Positions 7,970 through 16,600 of a stretch of DNA of 64,000 nucleotides are shown piece after piece. The DNA lies in the NCBI GenBank assembly GCA_003577245.1, contig QEVS01000003.1, positions 178,300 to 242,299 on the forward strand. Direction: 5' to 3'. The notes under the pieces are model-generated. The model had not been told where the DNA came from and did not search any database. It saw only the letters and a program-made list of their open reading frames with translations. Source of the stretch: a bacterium (GTDB lineage: Bacteria; Chloroflexota; Dehalococcoidia; Tepidiformales; Tepidiformaceae). Position 1 is the stretch's first letter. Each line of letters opens with the position of its first letter. Position numbers and translations under genes: made by a program.

Positions 7970-10087
7970 TCAATTCCGGAGAAGCCCCACGTACTGGCCA
8001 AACTCGGCCTCGGTCACCATCTTCCCGAGCTTCTGGTACTCCCTTCGCGTGGCCCGAATCAGGTGAGCCATGCCCATCGCCTCGCCGTCGCTTGCGGCCA
8101 TGAACGCCGCTGCCAGCACGATGTTCCGTATGTTCCCACCGGTGATCCGGAACTGCCGCGACAGGAACGTGAAGTCGATGTCCCCGGCACACGGCAGTTC
8201 GGCCGGGACGGTGCCCTTCCAGATGAGCAGCCGCTCCCCTTCCTCGGGGTTGGGGAAGTCGATTACGAAGTGCAGCCGTCGCATGAAAGCCTCGTCCAGG
8301 TTCATCTTCAGGTTCGTGGCCAGGATGACTGTCCCCGCGTACTCCTCCATGCGCTGCAGGAGGTACGCCGTTTCGATGTTCGCGTAACGGTCGTGCGCGT
8401 CCTTCACCTCCGAGCGCTTGCCGAACAGCGCATCGGCCTCGTCGAAGAAGAGGATGGCGTTGGAGGACTCCGCCTCGCTGAAGATGCTCGCCAGGTTCTT
8501 CTCCGTCTCGCCGATGTACTTCGAAACCACCGCCGAAAGGTCGATCTTGTAGAGGTCCAGCCCGAGCGCGCCGGCCATGATGTCGGCCGCCATGGTCTTG
8601 CCCGTCCCCGATTGGCCGGCAAAAAGGGCAATCGCTCCCTTCCCCAGGGCGAGCTTCCTCTCGAATCCCCACGTCTCGTAGACAAGGTGCCGGTGCTCGA
8701 CGTGAGCGCAGATCTCCCGCAGCTGTTGAATGGTATCCACCGGGAGCACGATGTCCGCCCACGCGTAGTGCGGCGTTATCTTGCGCGCGAGGGTGTTCAG
8801 TATGGGCGTGGAGCGCGCCCGCGCGGCCGCGTAGAGGTCGTCCGCCTCCAGGTGCGGGCGCCGTGGCTCCCGCCAGAGCGCCCGGCCACGAGCGAGCGCG
8901 ACCGCCTCCTCTATCTCACGCGTTGCCAGGCGGAACTTCCCCGCCAGGGCATCGATCTCCGGCGTCGCGATGCCGTGCTCGCTTCCGAGCTGCGCCGTCC
9001 ACAGGTTGCGCCGGTCATCGAAGTCCAGCCCCGGGACCTCGATGATGACCCCCGGCCAGGCGATGGGGCCGGCTGAACCCAGCACCACCAGCACCGCGGA
9101 CGACACACGGGCCATTGCCCGGAGTAGCGCCTCTCGCTCCTGCGTGGAGAGCTCGTGCACGCCCGCCAGCAGCAGCCCTGCCTCCTGCAGCGAGGCTTCG
9201 CGAATGGCCAATGACGTGGCCGGCTCAACCCCGAACGCTGCCACGGCAGGCCCGAGCTCAACCTCGAGCAGCGGCCTGCCGCAGAGCGACGCCAGGCGAG
9301 CGGCCACCCCCACCAGCCGGCTCGCATCGGGGCAGGAGACCGCTACCGCCCGCGGCGCCGCCCCCGACGGCTGGAGTGAGGCCAGCTCACCCAACCGTTC
9401 GTCCAGCTCGCCGGGCAGGGGAATGGCAGCCATCATCGGGTGAAGCCGGGTGAACGGCTGCAGGTTCTCGTCCACTTCGTCGCGCCCCAGCAGGTAGCCG
9501 GCGATCCGCGGGTCGAGCGCAATGAAGCGTGCGAGCAGCGGGGTCGATGGCTGCCCCGGCTCCTCGTGGAGAGCGATCAGCCGGAGCTTCCGCAGCGGGC
9601 TGGAGGCATCGAACGCCGTGCGGGCTGCCTCTCGCTCTCCTGCAGGCGTGAAGAGCCGCACCGCAAGCTCGACCCGCGGGCGGCGCTTCGAGACGTCGTC
9701 CTGCACGTAGGCGATCAGCCGCTCGGACGCCAGGTCCGATTCCGATAGCAGGCAGAGAAGAAGCACCCCTACTTCGAATGGCGAGAGCCCTGCCACCGTG
9801 GCCAGGCGGCCGGCGCGCCCCGTCGAGCCTTCCAGCCACTGGCGAAACTCCCCCCGAAGGCTCTCCAGCTCAGGGCTGGGCAGCTCGGCCTCGACGGTTT
9901 CCAGCCCCATGCTCCCCGGCCCCATGATCCTGTCGGCCTCGGCGTCCGGGATGTAGAGCCCGCGGTACTCGTCCTCGCCTACCGGAATACCCGCCGCGCG
10001 CATCCGTGCGACTTCCTCATGGATCATCCGGCGAACGAGGGCGAGTCCTTCGCGGCTGTCGATCAAACCCGGGATGGCTTCACTCAT
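7970..10087 (-). CDS. CIS AAA+ ATPase (Pvc15-like)
   Basis: 705 residues. The N-terminal ~450 residues form a helical and degenerate AAA-like region (ARLASLCGRPLLEVELGPAV, LLLAGVHELSTQEREALLRA). The C-terminal AAA+ module has Walker A GQSGTGKT at about residue 488 and Walker B ILFFDEADALFG at about 543. A sensor-1 segment follows (ILATNLKMNLDEAFMRRLHF), and FVIDFPNPEEGERLLIWKGT lies close to the second region of homology. This ATPase is conserved in almost all extracellular CIS clusters (Pvc15/Afp15) and is thought to act in assembly or cargo loading; it stays in the producing cell. It starts 12 bases after the FHA-C39 gene stop. The family is sure; the exact role is not known. Confidence 0.92.
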   Translation of the reverse strand: MSEAIPGLIDSREGLALVRRMIHEEVARMRAAGIPVGEDEYRGLYIPDAEADRIMGPGSMGLETVEAELPSPELESLRGEFRQWLEGSTGRAGRLATVAGLSPFEVGVLLLCLLSESDLASERLIAYVQDDVSKRRPRVELAVRLFTPAGEREAARTAFDASSPLRKLRLIALHEEPGQPSTPLLARFIALDPRIAGYLLGRDEVDENLQPFTRLHPMMAAIPLPGELDERLGELASLQPSGAAPRAVAVSCPDASRLVGVAARLASLCGRPLLEVELGPAVAAFGVEPATSLAIREASLQEAGLLLAGVHELSTQEREALLRAMARVSSAVLVVLGSAGPIAWPGVIIEVPGLDFDDRRNLWTAQLGSEHGIATPEIDALAGKFRLATREIEEAVALARGRALWREPRRPHLEADDLYAAARARSTPILNTLARKITPHYAWADIVLPVDTIQQLREICAHVEHRHLVYETWGFERKLALGKGAIALFAGQSGTGKTMAADIMAGALGLDLYKIDLSAVVSKYIGETEKNLASIFSEAESSNAILFFDEADALFGKRSEVKDAHDRYANIETAYLLQRMEEYAGTVILATNLKMNLDEAFMRRLHFVIDFPNPEEGERLLIWKGTVPAELPCAGDIDFTFLSRQFRITGGNIRNIVLAAAFMAASDGEAMGMAHLIRATRREYQKLGKMVTEAEFGQYVGLLRN

Positions 10088-10099
10088 TGCCAGTTCGCC

Positions 10100-12826
10100 T
10101 CAGTTGATGTCGATCGGTAGGGAGCGCGCCTGCTGACAGGCCGACGCCGTGTTGCAGGCTTCGAAGGTGATGTAGTACTGCAACGGCGTGGTGGTGAAGA
10201 ACTCGTACGAGTAGAAGAGCTCCTTCCCGCCACTCCAGTTCCCATCGAGGTCCCCGCTGAAGTACCAGTTGGTGTAGGTCCACGTTCCCGTCACCGTGCC
10301 TTTGCACGAGCCTGATACCTGCCAGCCAGAAGGCGTCTGCTGGGCATTGGCCGGGTTGCAGGTGATTCCGACGTGTGGCTTCTGCGGCCCACGAGTGGCG
10401 GTTGGGCTGGGTGACGGCGTGGGGGTCGGCGTATCCGTCGGCGTCTCGGTCGGGGTCGGCGAAGGGGTGTGGGTGGCGGTCGGCGGCGCCGGCGTGCTCC
10501 CGGGCTTTGTGGTGGTGGCGGTCGGCGGAGTGGGCGTCTTCGGGCGGGCGACATCGATCGTCAGGTCCGTGGGTCCGGGGTTGTCCGTGGCCGTGACGCC
10601 GCTGTTGCCTTCGGGGTCGTACGTGCGCACGCCCACGCTCGTGGGCCCGCCGTTCGGGTCCTGCACGTTGATGCGGTATTTCCCGTCCGCCGGCCGCGGC
10701 AGGTAGATCTGGACCGTCCCGGCGCCAGCCTTCGGCGCCTTCTCCATGCAGGTGGGGTCCCGCCATGCCGGCTGGAACGTGTACATCGCGCCCGGGATAT
10801 CCGCCCGCGCTTCCTTGAGCGAGTCTTCGGCCGTACCTCCCTTGAGCGTTCCCACCACCCGCCCCTTGCTATCGGTGATGGTCACGCGCAGGTTGGCCGG
10901 CACCGTGACCACAATGGCGCTCAGGTCCTCGCCCGGCTCCACCTCGCGGAAGAGACGGCTGTTCTGAATGGTCCCCAGGTACGGTTCGAGCGTCGTCTGC
11001 TCCGGGTGCGATGGGTCCTTCACCAGGATGGTGTCGCCATCGAGCCCGTAAGCAATGATGAAGTGCGGCCCCGTGTACCCCGGCGAACGGATGAAGAGCT
11101 CGAGGATCACGGGCCGGCCCCCGCGCAGCTCGCGCCGGATCTCCTCTTCGGAGCCGGTTCCCCAGGTGGGCACGAAGGCGATGCGCTTGGTGCCGGGAAA
11201 CGCCTCCGCGAGCTGCTTCGAAAGCGTCGTAATCGCATCCCACTGCACGTTGTTGAACGAATACCCGCGGCTCACCCAGCCCCCGGCCAGCCGCCGGGCA
11301 TCCTGGTTGAAGTAGTCATTGACCGTCTTCGGGTTCACCGGCTGGCCGTCGGGCAGCACCAGCAGGCCGAAGAGGGCGAGCACGTTGGTCAGCGAAGTCA
11401 TCGCACAGCCGCACTGGGCAATGGTCGCCCCGCACACATCGCGAGGATCATCGGCCTTCGCGTAGACCTCGCCCCCCCAGCGCTGGTCGTTCTGGGCGAA
11501 GAGCTGCCCCGCGACCGGTGGCAGGTTGACGTCCGCCCCGGCCGGCGGCGTCGCCCCGGAAGAGTCGTCTTCGCACCTGAAGATCGCCTCGACCGCAGAG
11601 GCGTTGGGGGTCGGCGTTGCCGCCGCTGTCGCGGTCGCCGTCGGCGAGGCAGGCTGGTCATCGCCTCCCTGGAGAAGGAAGAACGCCAGGGCCGCGGCCA
11701 GGCCAAGCGCCACGAGCCCAATCACGGCCAGGGGCTTCAGGCTGTGCAGGGGCGGCTTCACCATTAGCTGCCCCGTGACTTCCTTGCGCGAGGCGCCCGT
11801 CCCGGCGGGAGTGCCCGTCACTTTGAAGGGCACCACCTGGGGCTGGCCGATGAATGGCCGCTCGGCGCTGCTCACGCGCAGCTGCACAGTGCGCTCCTCG
11901 CCCGGGGGGATCTCGAGCGACGGAGAGGCGAAGGCGTACTGCAGCGCCGCTGCATCGTCCATTCCCGCAAGGCTTAGGGCCGCCATCGTGTTCCCGTCGT
12001 TGCGGCCTGTGAGCCGGAAGTCGCCCGTGCCCTGCACCGGATGGATGGAAAGCGAGACCGCGTCGATGGCCGTTACCTGCACCCGCATGGGCACCGACGC
12101 GCGCTGCTCCTGCTGCTCGGAGATTACAAGCACAGCGCACTCGTACATGCCGGCCATCGAATCCGGCCTCCGGGGAGGCTGAATGCGGATGCCAACGTCC
12201 TCGTGGGCGCCCGGAAGCAGGGCGATGGAGGCGACGCTGACGCTCACCCACTCGGCCGGGACGCCGCTGACGGCAATCCTGACCTGGTCGACCACGCGCC
12301 CGCGGTTCTCGATGGTCACCGATGCGAACGCCGCTTCCCCCGGGGCCACCGGGGACGGCGGTACGGTGAGCGTGGCGCGGATGCCTCCGCCGGCCGGTGC
12401 CGGAGCGGGAGGTGGTCCCGCGGCATGCAGAGGGGCTGGTCCCGGTCCCACCGGAAGTGCGGCAGCCGCTCCCGCCAGCGGTGCACCGGCCGCCAGCCCA
12501 GGCGCCCGGGACGGCGGTGGCGCCCCCGGTTCGGCGTACTGGACATGCACCTCCCCGAATCGGAGCTCCTGTCCCGGCTCGACAAGGTTGCGTGTGCGCG
12601 GCGCCAGCCTCTGCCCGCCCAGGAACGTGCCCCACTCTGAGCCCAGGTCCTCGACCAGCATGCGTCCCGACTCGATGACAATCCGGGCATGGCGCGCAGA
12701 GATCGAAGGGTCGTCGATGACTATGCCGTTGTCGTCGGCGCGCCCCACCGTCAGGGCAGGCAGGTCAATCGGGTACTCCCGTGGCTGACCGTCCCTGCCC
12801 TTGGCCCGCAGGCTCCCGAACTTCAT
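10100..12826 (-). CDS. FHA domain - membrane segment - C39-like cysteine peptidase protein
   Basis: 908 residues, first gene of the CIS operon. Residues ~1-100 are an FHA phosphothreonine-binding domain (LTVGRADDNGIVIDDPSISA, ARHARIV, GSEWGTFLGGQRL). Two Ig/CARDB-like regions follow (~150-340). One membrane helix lies at ~357-382 (LAVIGLVALGLAAALAFFLL). After it comes a C39_2-type peptidase domain with a likely triad of Cys474 (QCGCAMTS), His588 (GPHFIIAYG) and Asp604 (ILVKDPSHP). Then come a visceral prepeptidase-like region, a Pro/Thr-rich stalk (~770-820) and a small C-terminal domain with several Cys. The topology suggests FHA inside and peptidase outside the membrane. A link between kinase signalling and extracellular proteolysis or particle release is inference. 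Confidence 0.8.
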   Translation of the reverse strand: MKFGSLRAKGRDGQPREYPIDLPALTVGRADDNGIVIDDPSISARHARIVIESGRMLVEDLGSEWGTFLGGQRLAPRTRNLVEPGQELRFGEVHVQYAEPGAPPPSRAPGLAAGAPLAGAAAALPVGPGPAPLHAAGPPPAPAPAGGGIRATLTVPPSPVAPGEAAFASVTIENRGRVVDQVRIAVSGVPAEWVSVSVASIALLPGAHEDVGIRIQPPRRPDSMAGMYECAVLVISEQQEQRASVPMRVQVTAIDAVSLSIHPVQGTGDFRLTGRNDGNTMAALSLAGMDDAAALQYAFASPSLEIPPGEERTVQLRVSSAERPFIGQPQVVPFKVTGTPAGTGASRKEVTGQLMVKPPLHSLKPLAVIGLVALGLAAALAFFLLQGGDDQPASPTATATAAATPTPNASAVEAIFRCEDDSSGATPPAGADVNLPPVAGQLFAQNDQRWGGEVYAKADDPRDVCGATIAQCGCAMTSLTNVLALFGLLVLPDGQPVNPKTVNDYFNQDARRLAGGWVSRGYSFNNVQWDAITTLSKQLAEAFPGTKRIAFVPTWGTGSEEEIRRELRGGRPVILELFIRSPGYTGPHFIIAYGLDGDTILVKDPSHPEQTTLEPYLGTIQNSRLFREVEPGEDLSAIVVTVPANLRVTITDSKGRVVGTLKGGTAEDSLKEARADIPGAMYTFQPAWRDPTCMEKAPKAGAGTVQIYLPRPADGKYRINVQDPNGGPTSVGVRTYDPEGNSGVTATDNPGPTDLTIDVARPKTPTPPTATTTKPGSTPAPPTATHTPSPTPTETPTDTPTPTPSPSPTATRGPQKPHVGITCNPANAQQTPSGWQVSGSCKGTVTGTWTYTNWYFSGDLDGNWSGGKELFYSYEFFTTTPLQYYITFEACNTASACQQARSLPIDIN

Positions 12827-12875
12827 CGCGCACGCTCTCCTCTGGTGGCGCCCGGCCGATGCGTTCCCGCAAAGC

Positions 12876-12904
12876 AGGATAGCCGTGGGCCATGGCGATT
12901 GCCA
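12876..12904 (-). promoter_or_regulatory. Possible promoter of the CIS operon
   Basis: On the minus strand a TGGCAA hexamer is separated by 17 bases from TATCCT, about 50 bases upstream of the FHA-C39 start. The -35 match is weak and the -10 is fair. It lies in the 108-base gap after the acetyltransferase gene; no other signal stands out there. Confidence 0.3.
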
Positions 12905-12934
12905 CAGGGAGCCGATGCGGGGGCCCTGCTCCGC

Positions 12935-13540
12935 TCAGGCCAGGTCCTTCACCATCAGCACCCGCCCGTCCATCCCGGTGATGGCCCGGTATTCAGGATC
13001 CTCCCGCGTCGCCGCCGTGGCGAACCCGTAACGCTCGTAAAGCCGCCGCGCCGGGTTGCTCAGGGTGGTAGTGAGCGACATCTGTGTGAACCCGCGGCCG
13101 CGCGCCTCCCTTTCCGTCTCGGCAAGAAGCGCCGCGCCCAGCCCCTGGTTCCGCCGGCTCGCGAGCACGTGCAGTTCCGAGATGTGAAAGGCCCCCGTCG
13201 GAGGCGAGATGTGAACTTTCGCCCGCGAACGATCACGTCGAACGAATCCCGGGGTGCGCCGCCCGAAGATACGCAAGATCCCGAGCGCCACCCGCAGCGT
13301 TAGTCCCGCTTCAGCACCGCTCTGCACAAAGCCAACCACCTCGCCATCGTCAACCGCCACCGTTGTCGCCGCCAGCCCTGTGGGCGTGAACAACGCCGCG
13401 GCCATCAGCTCCCGGAAACGCCGCGCACGCCGGCTGTCGCCACCCGCGATACCGATCTGCTCATCTGAAGGTTCTCGCCCGAACACGTCCCGCAGGGCGG
13501 GGACATCAGCAGATGTGGCGGGCCGGAAGGCAATTGTCAC
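12935..13540 (-). CDS. GNAT-family N-acetyltransferase
   Basis: 201 residues with the GNAT fold. The acetyl-CoA-binding motif A is LHVLASRRNQGLGAALLAET (R/Q-x-x-G-x-G/A), followed by the helix EREARGRGFTQMSL and the typical C-terminal NPARRLYERYGF. The substrate cannot be told from sequence. It lies on the same strand and 108 bases upstream of the CIS operon, and is divergent from the giant cargo-like gene. It could be a bystander, or could modify or neutralise something linked to the CIS, but there is no direct evidence. The intergenic region to the divergent gene is about 97 bases. Confidence 0.85.
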   Translation of the reverse strand: MTIAFRPATSADVPALRDVFGREPSDEQIGIAGGDSRRARRFRELMAAALFTPTGLAATTVAVDDGEVVGFVQSGAEAGLTLRVALGILRIFGRRTPGFVRRDRSRAKVHISPPTGAFHISELHVLASRRNQGLGAALLAETEREARGRGFTQMSLTTTLSNPARRLYERYGFATAATREDPEYRAITGMDGRVLMVKDLA

Positions 13541-13637
13541 GCCCGGAGTATGAGGATTCGGAGGCCGCTATGCCATCGCTGCTCCCCGGAGTCGACGCGC
13601 CTGCATCCACGGACGTATCCTTCGGCCGGAGCCAGCG

Positions 13638-16600
13638 GTGCAACGTACCCGCAAGGTCAGAAGATCGAGCCCGCCCACCTCGGATGCTGCCGGTGCGCGC
13701 ACCGATCGATCGAGTGTCGCCGCGCCCGCGCCCCCGGGGCATGGGCTGGACTGGGTAAGTCTCCCCCTGCATCCCACCGCGCGCCTTCTGCGCCAGGCAG
13801 GCGTGGCCGGCGTGCAGCGTGCGGCTGGCAACCAGCGCTCCGCGCGGTTTGTAGCGGGACCTGTCCAGAGGGATCACCATACGCCCGAAGCCCGCCGGGA
13901 AAGGGCCGCGCGCGGCGCCGCCGGCGAAGGCGAAGCCGAGGCTGCCGCCAGGCCATGGATCATCTCCGCCGGCGGTCTCGACGCAGCGGCCCGTGAGTTC
14001 CGGGCCACCGTCGTCCCGCGCGTACCGATGAATCTGCTCGTGATGGCCGGCCGGAGCCTCCGCGTCTACGACGAGTCCGGCTCGCCGCGAAGCCGGCGCA
14101 CCTTCGCCCTCGAATCCCGGGTGCGCGCTAACCCCGGTGTGTACACGTTCGTCGAAACGGCCGAGGGACGCCCGCTCAACCGCTGGATGGTCGATGCCAA
14201 TGGTCGCATCTTCCGGGGCGGGTTCGTGGGCGCCCCTCGCGAACAGCCCGCGCCGGGAGCCGGGGGCGGCCCGGGCGCCGAACAGCAGCCCGCTGCAAGT
14301 GGCGAGGGCGCTGCCGCCCCCGAATCCACCCCTCTCATCCCAATCGCCGACCTGGGCCCGGCTGAAGACCAGGCGGTGGCGGCGGTTCTCCAGCGCGGCG
14401 CGGCCACCTTCTTCATCGTCCCGCAGATCCCGCGCGCGCCCCGGCCCGACCACCCCTACGGCGAAGCCAGCGCCACCGAGCTCGGCATCACCGGTCCGCC
14501 CCCCGAGCCGGGAATGCCCCGCGACCGTCGCGGGCGCGCCAATCGCCCCGCCTGGCCCGCCTCCATCCGCGGCGAAGAGCTCCAGGCGCCCGGTGGGATC
14601 GGTACCTTCTCCATGCAGCTCGACTTCACGAGCGCCGGCCAGGACCTCCTGACACAGGCGTCCGCTGCCAGCAATCTCGTCCTTTACCGCTGGAAGATCT
14701 GGAACGTGACCCGGCGCGCCCGCGAGCGAGGCGTCACCAGCACCGAAGGTGCCAGCGAGCTGGTCGAGAGCGGCGAGGCCGGCCCCGGCCGGGAGCTGGA
14801 AGAAGGCGCAGCCGCATCGGCCCGGCGCGGCCACGTCGTCCGCGAACAGCGGGAGGACATTGAGCACGGCGTCGAGGACCTCGGTCCCGCCGTCGTCATC
14901 CTCGGACCGCTGGCGGTGCTCTCTGCTGCCTCCTCCGCGATCGTCGCCGCCGGTGGAGAGCTCGTCGACACGCTCGCCGATTCCATGGGCGACTTCAACG
15001 ACGAGCGGGAAATCCCCTGGCCCGACCGTGAGGGAGCTTACCTGGTGCAATGCATCGCCTACCCCCGTCCACAGGGCGAAAGCGGCGAGATACGCTACCT
15101 TCCCAGCCGCGCGCGCAAGCTCATATTCGTCCGCAACCCCCGCCGACTTGCCCAGGCCGAGCTCATCCGGCCAGAGCGAGAGGTCGAAGAGCTCGAAGAA
15201 CGCATCCGGCGCGAGAGAAACGCCGAGGAGCGCGCCCGCCTCCAGGAAGAGCTCGAAACCGCCCGCGTCAATGCCGGGGGCTCCGCGCTCGACGTCCTTC
15301 AGCATTCGCTTGAACGGATTCGCCGCCAGCTCGCCGCCCTCCCCACCTGGGACATCTACCGCCGGCGGGACCTCGAACGTGACCGGGACCGCCTCCTGAG
15401 CCAGGTCGAGCGAGCGCGCGAACGCTCTGAGGGCGCCCGCAATGTCATCCGGCCCCGCGGCGTCCTCGTCAGCCGCGTCTCAGGCCAGCGCTACCCCCTC
15501 CTGCTCCAGCTCATGGACCTCGGCCAGCGAAACGGGACCTATCGCTACCGCCTTTCCGACATGACCGACCGCTCGGGCGGCGTCTACGAGGGCGAAGGCT
15601 CGTCCCGCGATGCCGCTGTCGACGATGCCATCGCCGAGATGGCGAACGAGTGCGGCTACGGGCGCGGGCTGCTGGTGATCCGGATTCCCCCCGCCACGGG
15701 TGATCCGGGGCAGTCCCCTTCGCCGGGGGATCGTCGCGTTCAAAGCGCGCCCCGTGATCTGGCCCTGGCCAGGGCCAAGCTCAACGACCTCGTCACGATC
15801 CTCACCGCCCTTGGATTGTTCGTACCCGGCGTCGGCGAAGTTGCCGCCGTCGCCGGGGCACTCCTTGCCGCCGAACGGATGGTCAACCGCTATCGCCACG
15901 GCACGCTCGAGGCCGACGCGGAGTCGTTCTCCGATGCGGTCTCCATTCTCGGTGGCGCCATCCAGGTTGGGCAGTCGGTCGGGCAGCTCCGTCTCGCCCG
16001 GCAGGGGCGGCGGTTCACGCTCGCCCTGGAAGGTGGCGATGCCGCCGCCGCCATGAGGGCCGCCCGGGCCGGCGAGCGAACCCGCGAGGCGATCGGTGGG
16101 CTGGAGGCCGCCGGTCGCGCCGTCGACCGCATCGACCTCGTTTCCGGCAACATGCAGACGCTCAACCAGATCCTCGAGGTGAACGAGGAGGAGCGCACCG
16201 GCCAAATCACCCATACCGAGGCGCGACGGCGGCGCAGCCACATCGCCGCCCAGGCCATCCACACCAACGCCATGTCCATCCATGGCCATGTGCGCGAGAC
16301 CCTCGCTGCCGAGGGTGGGCCGGCCCCGGAAGCAGGTCCGCCCCGGCCCGAAGATGTTGGGCCAATCCGGCCGCGAGGAACCGCCGAGGCCCCTGCTCCG
16401 CCGGTCCCGAACGAAGCACCCTCGCCCGGCCCCAACGTGCGGCCCCCGGGCCCGGAAGCCGAGACTCGCGCTCCTGGCCGCCGCCCGCCTGAAGAGGGCC
16501 GGGCCGCGACCCCCGAAGGCGAGGCCCGCCGCCCTACGGAAGGGGAGGAAGAGGGCGCCGTCCGTGCCCGGCCTTCCGAACCCCCGGCCGCGCCTTCGCC

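Noticed and set aside
7902-8001. Earlier ATG at 8001 for the DUF4157 gene
   Set aside because: The extra 33 residues overlap the ATPase gene and have no family similarity; the ATG at 7902 has a well-placed GGAGG.
1-12826. Reading the tail genes as a prophage
   Set aside because: No capsid, portal, terminase, integrase or lysis genes are seen, while DUF4157, DUF4255 and the Pvc15-type ATPase are hallmarks of extracellular contractile injection systems.
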